DNA from: Streptomyces sp. CB02058
GTDB taxonomy: Bacteria > Actinomycetota > Actinomycetes > Streptomycetales > Streptomycetaceae
NCBI RefSeq assembly: GCF_001905505.1
Contig: NZ_LIPG01000004.1
Span: forward strand, 1 to 64,000
Length of the DNA stretch: 64,000 nucleotides
Direction: 5' to 3'
Shown: positions 33,531-42,260 of the stretch, in pieces
Layout: each line of letters opens with the position of its first letter
How positions within the stretch are numbered: the stretch's first letter is position 1
Notes under the pieces: generated by a model
Database searches by the model: none
Told to the model about the DNA's origin: nothing
The model's input: only the letters and a program-made list of their open reading frames with translations
Translations under genes and position numbers: made by a program

Positions 33531-35273
33531 TCACCGAGCGGCCTCCCAGGCATTCCACAGCCCGGCATACACACCACCGGCATCAACCAGCTCTCCGTGC
33601 GTGCCGGTCTCGATGATCCGGCCGCGCTCCATCACCACGATCCGGTCGCAGGTCGCAGCCTGGGAGAGACGGTGCGCGACGACGACTGCGGTGCGCCCGG
33701 CGAGAACGGCATCAGCGGCGCGGTCGAGTTGTCCGGCGTACGTGGAGCCGGCCTCGGCCGTCGCTTCGTCGAGGATCACCAGATCAGCGTCGGCGAGGAG
33801 CAGTCGGGCGAGGGCGAGTTGCTGCGCCTGTGCGTCGGTGAGCGGGTGTCCGCCGACACCCAGCAGGGTGTCCAGCCGGTCGGGAAGCGCATCAAGGATC
33901 GGTGCGGCGCCGGTGGCTTCCAGCGCTGCACGGAGGTCGCTGTCGGTGGTCCCGGGCGCGGCGAGGGTGAGGTTGTCGCGCAGGGTTCCCACGAAGACGT
34001 GGACCTCCTGGGTGATCATCGCGGTACGGCCGGGGCGAGTTACTCTCCCGGCCTCGGGCAGGTGGGTGCCTGCGACCACGCCGGCGAGCGTGGTCTTGCC
34101 TGCCCCGGACACACCGACGACGGCCACGCGCTGACCGGACGGGATGTCCAGGGCGATGCCGTCGAGCACCCGTGGCCCCTGGCCGTATCGGAACGAGACC
34201 TGGTCGAGGTGTACGGCGGTGCTCGTGGCCTGCGCCGGGACATCCGACGAGATGAGCGGCATCGTGACGACGCCGATCATGCGGCTCAGCGATGCGAGGG
34301 CGGACTGGAGGGTGTCGATGACCAGCAGCAGCTGGTTGACCGGTCCGAGCAGGCGCAGCACGAGCAGCGTGGCGGTGGTGGCGCCGCCGACGGTCGATGC
34401 GTCGTGGTCGATGAGGACGAAGCCGACCACGAGTACAGCGGCCAGGCTCAGGCACTCCCCCAGGTTGAGCCGGGCATTGAGCATGCTCAGCACGGTGCGT
34501 GCGCGGAGCGACTGCCTCGCGACGCGCCAGGAGTCCGTCATCACAGCCCGGTGTCGTTGCTCGGCGAGCCCGAAGCCGAGCACGGTGGCGTAGCCGCGCT
34601 GGGACTCGAGGATCTGCTGGGTACGCGAGCTCATCGCCGTGCGTTCGGCGCGGTAGACCCCCAGTCCGGTGCGCAGGTACCACCGTACGGCCAGCATGTA
34701 GACCGGCAGCACGACGGCGAAGGCGGCCGCGTAGGGCCATTCCAGCGCGGCGAGCCCGCCCAGCGACACCATGATGGTGAAGGTGGTGACGGTGAGTACC
34801 GGGATCACGGCGGGGGCGGCGTCGGCGACTGCGGTGACGTCGTCGCTGGACCGGGATATCAGGTCTCCAGTGCCGGCGCGCTCGACGAGGTGCTGTGGGA
34901 GCGTCATGGCGCGGCTCACGAGCTGCTCGCGCAGTGCGGCGAGGATGGAGTGGTAGACGCGGGTGGCGAGCACGATCGTCAACGCGGTGCCCGCGGCACC
35001 GAGGACCGCGGCAAGCGTCATCACGACCGTGACCGTCAGCACTGTGCCAAGGTCCGCGGTGCCGGACTGCACGCGGTCGACGAGGAATCCGATCGCCACG
35101 GAGACGATCAGGGTGACGCCGGTGCCGGCGATTCCCAGGACCCCGGTCGCGGCGAGCCGCAACCGGTACCCGTGGCTGAGCCGCCACACCTCTCTGACCG
35201 TCTCGCGGCCGCTCGCGACCGGCAGCCCGGCATCAGAAGCCGCGGTCCCTGGTACGGCGGAAATGTCGCTCAC
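33531..35273 (-). CDS. ABC transporter half, fused permease/ATPase with canonical Walker A (IrtB-like half)
   Basis: A 580-residue half-transporter starting GTG 35273, which overlaps the previous stop as GTGA. Residues about 30-320 form the six-helix ABC membrane domain. The ATPase domain has Walker A GVSGAGKTT and Walker B LVILDEAT, but its signature is LTDAQAQQ instead of LSGGQ. The partner encoded just upstream shows the opposite pattern. The pair would have one working and one degenerate ATP site. It is the last gene of the siderophore operon; in mycobacteria the heterodimer IrtAB imports iron-siderophores, and an import or export role is possible here. Confidence 0.85.
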   Translation of the reverse strand: MSDISAVPGTAASDAGLPVASGRETVREVWRLSHGYRLRLAATGVLGIAGTGVTLIVSVAIGFLVDRVQSGTADLGTVLTVTVVMTLAAVLGAAGTALTIVLATRVYHSILAALREQLVSRAMTLPQHLVERAGTGDLISRSSDDVTAVADAAPAVIPVLTVTTFTIMVSLGGLAALEWPYAAAFAVVLPVYMLAVRWYLRTGLGVYRAERTAMSSRTQQILESQRGYATVLGFGLAEQRHRAVMTDSWRVARQSLRARTVLSMLNARLNLGECLSLAAVLVVGFVLIDHDASTVGGATTATLLVLRLLGPVNQLLLVIDTLQSALASLSRMIGVVTMPLISSDVPAQATSTAVHLDQVSFRYGQGPRVLDGIALDIPSGQRVAVVGVSGAGKTTLAGVVAGTHLPEAGRVTRPGRTAMITQEVHVFVGTLRDNLTLAAPGTTDSDLRAALEATGAAPILDALPDRLDTLLGVGGHPLTDAQAQQLALARLLLADADLVILDEATAEAGSTYAGQLDRAADAVLAGRTAVVVAHRLSQAATCDRIVVMERGRIIETGTHGELVDAGGVYAGLWNAWEAAR

Positions 35274-37030
35274 TGCGCCGTCCTTGAGGTCGCGGGTACG
35301 TTTTCGGACAGCTCGACGACGCGGTCGCAGGCAACGAGCAGCGCCGGGGCCGAGGCGATCAGCAGCGTCGAGCGGCCTGCCCGGACCTCGCGCAGTCGGC
35401 TCGCGATCGTGTGCTCGGTGACCGAGTCGACCGCGGTGGTCGGGTCGTGCAGCACGAGCACCGGCGCGTCGCTCGCCAGGGCGCGGGCGAGCGCGACCCT
35501 CTGGCGCTGGCCGCCCGAGAGCCGGTTGCCGCCTTCTCCGACCGGGACGTCGAGGTCGGCCGCGAAGTCGTCGCAAGCGGCGGCCCGCACCGCGGCGTCC
35601 ACCCGCTCGGGCGCGCCCGCGAACACGGTGACGTTGTCGCGGAGGGTTCCGGTGAACAGCGTGGCGCGGTGCGGCGCGACGGTGACCCGGGAGCGGTATT
35701 CGGCCGGGGACAGCTTCTGCGCCGCGATCCCGTCGAGACGCACCTCGATCTCTCCTTCGGCCCGCGGGTCCAGCAGCGCCTCGACGACACGGGCGGCGGT
35801 CCGGTCGTCGGTGCGCACGCCCACGAGCTCGCCGCGCTCGACCCGGATCGTCACGCGGGGCCCGGAGTTGCTCGGCACGAGTACGTCCAGTTCCGGCAGT
35901 GCGGTGGCCTCCGGTGAGGTCGCGGCATCGGGCTCAGCCGGTGACGTGGCGTTGTCCCGCAGCGCGTCGAGGACACGCACGGACGAGGCGCGGGCGCCGG
36001 CGAGGTTGGGGATGGACGTGCTCGCGATCGCCTGGATCTGCGGCAGCAGTGCCTGGGCGAGGCCGACGGCGGTCATCAGCCCGCCGATGCTGAGCTGTCG
36101 GTCCACGGCGAACCAGCCCGCCAGCCCCACCACGGCGGCGACGAACGCGCCGCTGACCGCGCCCGAGGCCACGAGGAACCTGCCCAGCAGGCCCGCGTTG
36201 CGCCTGGCGGCGACCAGGGTCTTCTGGCTTGCCTGCCGGTACCGGCTGGTCGCCTCGGTCTCGGCACGCATCCCCTTGATCACGCGGTAGCCGGCGACCA
36301 GGTCCGTGGATTGTCCGACCGTGGAGGCCAGCAGTTCCTGGTACTCGCGGGTGTCCCGGGCGAGACGCTCGCTGAGCACCCCCATCGACCAGACCGCGAC
36401 CGGCGCCCCGAGCAGCACCACGAGTCCGAGCAGCCAGTGGGTCGCCAGCAGCGATACGGCGATGAAGCCGATGGCTGTGATCCTCGAGACCGGGATGATC
36501 GTCAGGATCACCGCGTTGGACAGGCGTGCGACGTCGTTCGTCATCACCGAGACCACGTTGCCCTGCGGCGCTCGGCCGGTGCCGCCGACCGGGTGCAGCA
36601 CGCCCAGGGAGAGGGTGACGCGGAGTCGGTGCTGCAGTAGCTGCACCACATGGGCGGTGAGCCGCAGCGAGAGCCTCGCCGCGGACGTCAGCGCGACGTA
36701 CAGGGCCACCAGCACGCCGATCCACAGGGCCAGCTGTCCCTCGTCCCCGGTCGCAACGGCCCGGTCGATCGCGAGTCCCATCACCACCGGGACCGCGGAC
36801 TCGCCCACCTGCCAAACGATCGCCAGCAGCATCGCGGGAACACTGATCCGCCTCACCGAGAGGATCACACGCAGCAGGAACCGTCCCGGGGTGGTGCCCG
36901 GCCCGCACTCGAAAGCCTGAGTACCGAGCGGCTGGGCGGGAGCGAGCAGGAACACGGGCAGTCGGCGCGTCAACGGTCCCCGGCCCAGTCCTGCGGTGTC
37001 GGCGCCCGAGGAACGCCAGGAGTTCCTCAT
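35270..37030 (-). CDS. ABC transporter half with degenerate Walker A (IrtA-like partner)
   Basis: A 586-residue half-transporter starting ATG 37030, overlapping the esterase stop as ATGA. The membrane domain (about residues 40-330) is typical ABC exporter type. In the ATPase domain the Walker A is degenerate (GVRTDDRTAARV, no GK[ST]) and the Walker B end reads LVLHDPTTAVD without the catalytic Glu. The signature LSGGQRQR is perfect. It therefore complements the other half: its LSGGQ completes the canonical site formed with the partner's Walker A. No N-terminal SIP domain is fused, unlike IrtA; that domain sits on another protein of the operon. Confidence 0.85.
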   Translation of the reverse strand: MRNSWRSSGADTAGLGRGPLTRRLPVFLLAPAQPLGTQAFECGPGTTPGRFLLRVILSVRRISVPAMLLAIVWQVGESAVPVVMGLAIDRAVATGDEGQLALWIGVLVALYVALTSAARLSLRLTAHVVQLLQHRLRVTLSLGVLHPVGGTGRAPQGNVVSVMTNDVARLSNAVILTIIPVSRITAIGFIAVSLLATHWLLGLVVLLGAPVAVWSMGVLSERLARDTREYQELLASTVGQSTDLVAGYRVIKGMRAETEATSRYRQASQKTLVAARRNAGLLGRFLVASGAVSGAFVAAVVGLAGWFAVDRQLSIGGLMTAVGLAQALLPQIQAIASTSIPNLAGARASSVRVLDALRDNATSPAEPDAATSPEATALPELDVLVPSNSGPRVTIRVERGELVGVRTDDRTAARVVEALLDPRAEGEIEVRLDGIAAQKLSPAEYRSRVTVAPHRATLFTGTLRDNVTVFAGAPERVDAAVRAAACDDFAADLDVPVGEGGNRLSGGQRQRVALARALASDAPVLVLHDPTTAVDSVTEHTIASRLREVRAGRSTLLIASAPALLVACDRVVELSENVPATSRTAQ

Positions 37031-38223
37031 GCCCGGCTCCGATCCCTGCTCCGGAGTGGGAAGCACCAGAGCAGGGCATCGGCGAGGAGCCCTCGCCACC
37101 ACGCGTAGTCGTGTCCGCCGGGGAACTCTCGGTAGAGGGTGTCGTAGCCCTTCCCCGTGAGCACGTGGTCCAGCCAGCGACTGTGGGTGTTCGAGCCCTC
37201 CAGCTCACCGACGTCGTGGAAGATGCGGATCGGTTCCGTTTCCGCTGCCAGGTAGTCGGAGATCAGTGTCGGTACGGAGGTGCGGCGCAGCAGCTCACCT
37301 GAGCCGGTGCCCCACCTGAGGTCGGGGTGGTAACCGCAGGACGGGGACTGGAGGATGGCGTTGCCGAACGTCGCCGGGTGGTGGAGCGCCGTCCAGCCGG
37401 CACAGAGACCGCCGAAGCTCTCGCCGGCCAGCGCGACGTCACCGGGGTCCCGGGAGAGCGGATAGCGCCGGTGGAGCCACGGCAGCAGTTCTTGAACCAG
37501 CATCCGGGAGAACGCCGGATTGCAGAGCAGTTCCTTGTCGCGCTGCGGTGCGGGCTGACCGACCAGGACCACCACGCAGGGACGGATCTGTCCTGCCCGG
37601 ACCAGGGCGTCACGAACGCTCGGTGCGCTGTGGTCCGGTGTCCCGTCCAGGTGGATCACGAAGGGCAGTGCGCTCCCGTCCGGGAACTCTCCCGGGGGCA
37701 TCGAGACCCAGATACGGCGTTCGTCTCCCAGGAGCTCGCTCGCCAGCACGGCAGCTTCCACCGCCGGGGCCGGACGCGCTTCGGCCTGCTCGAGCCAGGG
37801 CAACGGCATCGCGTCGGGCAGTACCGCCACCGAGGCCCCGGAGAACCGATCGACCGAGCATTCCGAGAACCTCGGTGGCGGGTTGAACGGGTCCGGAACC
37901 CGTAGGTCCTCACCCGTCGGTCCACGTCGTGCGAACACGTACGAGAAGCGAAGGTCGGAACGCATCCGCAGGGTGAGAGCGCGGAACGGCGTCCCCGGCA
38001 CGGGGGCGAACTCCGTGTCGATCGGGTTGAATCCGATTCTGGGACCGATCACCACAGAGAGGGTGACCGTCGTGTCGGCACCGGGCTCGTCGACGAACGT
38101 CACCTCCACCTCGTCCGCGGAGACCCGCTCGACGAGCGGTGCACTCTTCTCCCCGAGGTGCCGTCTGAACCTTTCCGGACTCCACTCACCGGTTGCCAGT
38201 TTCTCGACCAACGGATCAGCCAT
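37027..38223 (-). CDS. Enterochelin esterase-like siderophore hydrolase
   Basis: A 398-residue protein. The N-terminal roughly 170 residues form an Ig-like Fes N domain (FRRHLGEKSAPLVERVSADE, then LRFSYVFARRGPTGEDLRVP DP). The alpha/beta-hydrolase domain has the nucleophile motif GESFGG and the catalytic His in FPGGHDYAWWR, both typical of Fes/IroD/BesA esterases. These open cyclic tri-ester siderophores after import so that iron can be reduced. No signal peptide is present, so it is cytoplasmic. It overlaps the ATPase gene by eight bases and the next ABC gene by four. Confidence 0.87.
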   Translation of the reverse strand: MADPLVEKLATGEWSPERFRRHLGEKSAPLVERVSADEVEVTFVDEPGADTTVTLSVVIGPRIGFNPIDTEFAPVPGTPFRALTLRMRSDLRFSYVFARRGPTGEDLRVPDPFNPPPRFSECSVDRFSGASVAVLPDAMPLPWLEQAEARPAPAVEAAVLASELLGDERRIWVSMPPGEFPDGSALPFVIHLDGTPDHSAPSVRDALVRAGQIRPCVVVLVGQPAPQRDKELLCNPAFSRMLVQELLPWLHRRYPLSRDPGDVALAGESFGGLCAGWTALHHPATFGNAILQSPSCGYHPDLRWGTGSGELLRRTSVPTLISDYLAAETEPIRIFHDVGELEGSNTHSRWLDHVLTGKGYDTLYREFPGGHDYAWWRGLLADALLWCFPLRSRDRSRA

Positions 38224-39070
38224 TTCTCGTACTCTCCACGTCGGTGTGGTCAGCGGACCCGCGTCTGGTCCGCTCGCGACCGAGCGGCACCACCTGGGGG
38301 CTGCCGGCCACCGGATCGGGCACCACCAGGCAGCGCAGTCCGAACACCTCCTGGACCAGCTCGGCCGTGACGACCTCGTCCGGAGTGCCTTCGGCGACCA
38401 CGACGCCGTCCTTCATGGCGATCAGGTGGGTGCCGTAACGGGCAGCGTGATTCAGGTCGTGCAGCACGGCGACCAGGGTGTGGCCGACGTGGTGCAGGTC
38501 GGTGAACAACTCCATCAGCTCGATCTGGTGGGTGATGTCGAGGAAGGTGGTCGGTTCGTCGAGCAGCATGATGTCGGTGTGCTGCGCGAGCGCCATCGCC
38601 ATCCACACGCGCTGGCGCTGCCCGCCCGACAGCTCGTCCACCAGGCGCCCGGACAGGTCGGCGACCGAGGTCCGGTGCATCGCCTTGAGCACGGCCTGCT
38701 CGTCGTCCTCGGTCCACTGCCGGATGAACCCCTGGTGGGGGTACCGTCCCCGGGCCACGAGGTCGGCGACGGTGATCCCGTCCGGGGCGGTCGAGGTCTG
38801 CGGCAGCAGCCCGACCCGCCGCGCCACCTCTTTGGTCTGGTAGGAGTTGATGTCGGCACCGTCGAGGACGACCTGCCCGGCCGAGGGCCTGCGCAGTCGG
38901 GACAGGCTGCGCAGCAGGGTGGACTTGCCGCACGCGTTCGGGCCGACGATGACCGTGAACGACTCGTCCGGGATGGCCACCGAAAGGTGCTCGGAGATGA
39001 TCCGCTTGTCGTAGCCGATCGTCGCCGACTCCAGGCGGAGGCGCGCGGTGTCGGTCGGGGTTGCGCTCAC
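38216..39070 (-). CDS. Iron-siderophore ABC importer, ATP-binding subunit (FepC-like)
   Basis: A 284-residue ATPase starting GTG 39070, overlapping the permease stop as GTGA. Walker A is GPNACGKST, the signature is LSGGQRQRVWMAMALAQ, Walker B is IMLLDEPTTFLD, and the switch His is in AVLHDLNHAARYG; the LDITHQIELMEL segment is characteristic of FepC/FhuC. It drives import through the two permeases encoded just upstream. Confidence 0.9.
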   Translation of the reverse strand: MSATPTDTARLRLESATIGYDKRIISEHLSVAIPDESFTVIVGPNACGKSTLLRSLSRLRRPSAGQVVLDGADINSYQTKEVARRVGLLPQTSTAPDGITVADLVARGRYPHQGFIRQWTEDDEQAVLKAMHRTSVADLSGRLVDELSGGQRQRVWMAMALAQHTDIMLLDEPTTFLDITHQIELMELFTDLHHVGHTLVAVLHDLNHAARYGTHLIAMKDGVVVAEGTPDEVVTAELVQEVFGLRCLVVPDPVAGSPQVVPLGRERTRRGSADHTDVESTRNG

Positions 39071-40125
39071 AGGCGTCTCCTGGCTTCGGTGAACAGCAGG
39101 TATCCGAGGTAGCCGCCGCCGAGCACGACGGTGATGATGCCGACCGGCAGCGGGGTGGGGGCCACGTGCTGGGCGAGGTAGTCCGACGCAAGACACAGCA
39201 GCGCGCCGACGAAGGCCGCTGGGACGAGGGTGATCCCGGCGGAACGGACGAGCCGGCGCCCGATCTGCGGGGCGACCAGGGAGATGAACGCGATCGGCCC
39301 CGACGCGGCCGTGACCGTCGCCGTCAGCGCGACTCCCACCAGGATCAGGCCGAGGCGTACGGGCGAGACCCGGACCCCTTGCGAGGCGGCCACGTCGTCA
39401 CCCAGCTCCATCTGGCGCATCGGCCGGCTCAGCACCCCGGCCAGCAGCAGGAGTCCGGCGATGCAGGCGCCGCCGACGACGACCTGGTCCCAGGACACGC
39501 CGTTGAGCGACCCGGCGCCCCACGCGGCCGCGGACATCGCCTGGTCCAGATCGGCCTTGAGGATCAGCCAGGTGTTGAGCGACCCGAGCATCGCCGAGAC
39601 GCCGATGCCGACGATGATCAGCCGGAACCCCTGCACCCCTTTCCGGTAGGCGAGCACGTACACGGCCACCGCGGTGGCCGTCCCGCCCAGCAACGCCCCG
39701 CCGACCAGCTGCGCGTACGTGCCGTTGACGACCAGAATCACGACCAGTGCGCCGGTGTAGGAGCCTTGGGAGAACCCGACGATGCCGGGGTCGGCGAGAG
39801 GGTTGCGCATCAGGGACTGGAAGACCGCCCCACTCACACCCAGAGCCGCGCCGAACACCAGCGACGCGGCCACCCGAGGCAGCCGCCACTCGACCACGAC
39901 TTCGCGGACGATGCCGGTCTCCTGGCCGGTCAGCGCGGAGAGCACCTGCCCGGAGCTCAGCGCGTACGAGCCGGTCATCAGCGCGAGCACCGCCGTACAG
40001 GCGATCGCGACCGCGAGCACCGTGCAGACGACGACCGAGCGCCACTGGAACCGCACGCCGATCCGTCGGCGCCGCAGCACCAGCACGCGCCGCCCGAACT
40101 CCACCCGCGGAATGTGTGTGCTCAT
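39067..40125 (-). CDS. Iron-siderophore ABC importer permease (FepG-like)
   Basis: A 352-residue FecCD-family permease starting ATG 40125. About nine to ten helices; signature features are LPRVAASLVFGAALGVSGAV FQSLMRNPLADPGIVGFSQG (the periplasmic gate) and the ATPase-coupling region near SGPIAFISLVAPQIGRRLVR. It overlaps the other permease as ATGA. A basic cytoplasmic N-terminus of about 30 residues precedes the first helix. Confidence 0.9.
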   Translation of the reverse strand: MSTHIPRVEFGRRVLVLRRRRIGVRFQWRSVVVCTVLAVAIACTAVLALMTGSYALSSGQVLSALTGQETGIVREVVVEWRLPRVAASLVFGAALGVSGAVFQSLMRNPLADPGIVGFSQGSYTGALVVILVVNGTYAQLVGGALLGGTATAVAVYVLAYRKGVQGFRLIIVGIGVSAMLGSLNTWLILKADLDQAMSAAAWGAGSLNGVSWDQVVVGGACIAGLLLLAGVLSRPMRQMELGDDVAASQGVRVSPVRLGLILVGVALTATVTAASGPIAFISLVAPQIGRRLVRSAGITLVPAAFVGALLCLASDYLAQHVAPTPLPVGIITVVLGGGYLGYLLFTEARRRL

Positions 40126-41165
40126 AGTCCGCTCGACTTCCTCCGCCGCACCAGCGCGACGAGAACGGGGGCGCCGACGAAGGCGGTGATGATCCCCACG
40201 GGGATCTCGCCGGGACGCATCACGATGCGGCCCAGGACGTCGGATACCAGCAGCAGGCTCGGGGCGAGAACGATGCTGTAGGCGAAGATCCAGCGTTGGT
40301 GGGGGCCGACGATCCAGCGGGCCACATGCGGCACCATCAGTCCGACGAATCCGATCGGTCCGGCGATCGCGGTGGCGCCACCGGCGAGGAGGGTGAGCGC
40401 GATCACCGCAAGAACACGGGTGCGTACCAGCCGGACCCCTTGGGCGACCGCCAGTTCGTCGCCCAGCGCCAGAGCGTTGAGCGGGCCCGACACCGTGAAG
40501 GCCAGGACGAGTGCCACAGCGAGGAACGGCAGGACCGGCCACACGGCCTCGAGCGGGCGGCCCGCGATCGACCCGGCGTTCCAGTTCCGCATCGCGTCGA
40601 AGGCGTCCGGGTCGGTCAACTGGAGCGCCTCCCTGGCACCGCCGAGCACGGCACCGACGCAGACCCCGGCGAGCACCATGACCACCGGCGAGGAGCCCTG
40701 CCGTGTCGACCCGAAGGCGAGCACGAGGAGGGTGACGATCAGCGCCCCCGCGAACGCGAACCACATGTAGCCCTGGACATCGCGGACGCCGAACAGGCCC
40801 ACGGCGACCGTCACCGCGAAGGACGCACCGGCATGGACACCGAGGACACCCGGATCGGCCAGGGGATTGCGGGTGAGCGCCTGGATCAACGCGCCCGACA
40901 GACCGAGGGCGACGCCGACGACCAGACCCACGATCGTGCGCGGCAGCCGGAAGTCGCGGATCGCGAACTGGTCGATGCCGGCCGAGGAGTGGAACAGCGC
41001 GTCCCACACCACTGACGGCGCGATCACCGTCGAACCGATCATGACACTCAGCACCAGCAGGACCACGAGTACCACCAGCGCGACGACCAGACCGAGCAGA
41101 CGGCGAGGCGGTCCGGGCACCCTCTCGGTGCCCGGACCGTCCCGCCGCAGGGCGAGGGCTGTCAC
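40122..41165 (-). CDS. Iron-siderophore ABC importer permease (FepD-like)
   Basis: A 347-residue FecCD-family permease starting ATG 41165, four bases overlapping the binding-protein stop. Features include FRLPRTIVGLVVGVALGLSG, LIQALTRNPLADPGVLGVHA and the coupling helix GPIGFVGLMVPHVARWIVGP. It pairs with the FepG-like protein to form the channel. Confidence 0.9.
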   Translation of the reverse strand: MTALALRRDGPGTERVPGPPRRLLGLVVALVVLVVLLVLSVMIGSTVIAPSVVWDALFHSSAGIDQFAIRDFRLPRTIVGLVVGVALGLSGALIQALTRNPLADPGVLGVHAGASFAVTVAVGLFGVRDVQGYMWFAFAGALIVTLLVLAFGSTRQGSSPVVMVLAGVCVGAVLGGAREALQLTDPDAFDAMRNWNAGSIAGRPLEAVWPVLPFLAVALVLAFTVSGPLNALALGDELAVAQGVRLVRTRVLAVIALTLLAGGATAIAGPIGFVGLMVPHVARWIVGPHQRWIFAYSIVLAPSLLLVSDVLGRIVMRPGEIPVGIITAFVGAPVLVALVRRRKSSGL

Positions 41166-42187
41166 TGCTTGCCGGGGAGGGTCGCCAGTGCACCGTCGAG
41201 CGAGTCCAGGTACTGGATGACGGGCCCGTAGGAGTTGTTGCCGGGGCAGAAGACGCCCAACGCCCGACCGGAACTCACGGCGGGAAGCGCCTTCCAGGTG
41301 TTGGTCCCGATCACCGGCACGAACGGCTCCACCGGGCGGCCGTCCGCGTCGACGGGGTAAGTGACCACGTCGTACTCGGACAGCTCGCCGATCTGCTCGA
41401 ACGGCAGGGACTCGTAGGCCAGGGGGTCCTTGCCCTCGGCCGCCTCGGGAAGGTCCAGGCCGATGTCGTCCCGGGCGATCTCGGAGCAGCCGATGTCCGC
41501 GATGTAGAACGTTCCGGGATCGCTCCAGTCTCCGCGGGAGACGTCGACGAACGAGGTGCTGTCGATGATCTTGCCGTAGGTCTCCTGGATCTTGGTGACC
41601 TTTTCCTTGTACTCCGCCTTCTGCCGGCTGAGTTCATCCGTGACGTTGCCGGCCACCGCGATGGCGTCGGCGAAGGCCTTCCACTCGGTGTCGAGTCCCC
41701 AGTACACGGTCGGGGCGATCGTCTCGAGCCGCTTGCCGACCTTGCCCCAGTCATTCGAGTGGAACTGGACCAGGATGAGGTCCGGCTTGAGGGCGGCGAG
41801 CTTCTCGAGGTCCACCTCACCACCGTTGCTGCCGACGATCTCGGCTGCCTCGTACGCGGTCCTCTGTTCCTCCGGCAGCACGGCGAGTTCGGAGTCGGAC
41901 GCCTCGGTGACGCCTACCGGCTTGCCGCCCAGATCGATGAAGGGGAGGTTCGTGTTGCCGATCGTGACGATCCGCCGGGGGGCGGCGGGCACCTCGATCG
42001 TGCCGTTCTCAGCCTTGACGCTGCGGGTCTTGGCCGCCTTGTCGCTGCGGGTCTCGGCAGCCTTGTCACCGGTGTCGTCGCGGTCACCGCCGCAGGCGGT
42101 GAGAACGAGCGACGCGCTCATCAGCGCGGCGGCAAGAGTTGCGCCGCGTCTCATCAGGGGCTTGTTGTTCATGGGCGTTCTCTTCAT
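41162..42187 (-). CDS. Iron-siderophore binding lipoprotein (FepB-like)
   Basis: A 341-residue lipoprotein. The signal sequence ends at the lipobox LVLTACGG, so the mature protein starts at Cys about residue 32 and is anchored outside the membrane. The Peripla_BP_2 fold is seen in RIVTIGNTNLPFIDLGGKPV, VDLEKLAALKPDLILVQFHS and the long backbone helix around SRQKAEYKEKVTKIQETYGK. It delivers ferric-siderophore to the permeases encoded next. The start may be ATG 42187 or ATG 42172. Confidence 0.9.
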   Translation of the reverse strand: MKRTPMNNKPLMRRGATLAAALMSASLVLTACGGDRDDTGDKAAETRSDKAAKTRSVKAENGTIEVPAAPRRIVTIGNTNLPFIDLGGKPVGVTEASDSELAVLPEEQRTAYEAAEIVGSNGGEVDLEKLAALKPDLILVQFHSNDWGKVGKRLETIAPTVYWGLDTEWKAFADAIAVAGNVTDELSRQKAEYKEKVTKIQETYGKIIDSTSFVDVSRGDWSDPGTFYIADIGCSEIARDDIGLDLPEAAEGKDPLAYESLPFEQIGELSEYDVVTYPVDADGRPVEPFVPVIGTNTWKALPAVSSGRALGVFCPGNNSYGPVIQYLDSLDGALATLPGKQ

Positions 42188-42217
42188 TTCTCTTCTTCTC
42201 GCTGGGTGGAGGAGCTG

Positions 42218-42260
42218 GTCGACGGTGGAGCGGAGAAACTCAGTCGACGGTGGAGCGGAG
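42218..42260. repeat. 18-bp direct repeat spanning the end of the SIP fusion gene
   Basis: The same 18 bases occur at 42218-42235 and 42243-42260, 25 bases apart. The right copy encodes the last residues of the fusion protein; the left copy is in the gap before the lipoprotein gene. Confidence 0.75.

Noticed and set aside
33372..36290. Plus-strand open frame of 972 codons
   Set aside because: Shadow of the two ABC transporter genes, which carry Walker and signature motifs on the minus strand.
39061..40281. Plus-strand open frame of 406 codons rich in Gln, Asp and His
   Set aside because: Antisense to the FecCD permease; no start signal and no fold.
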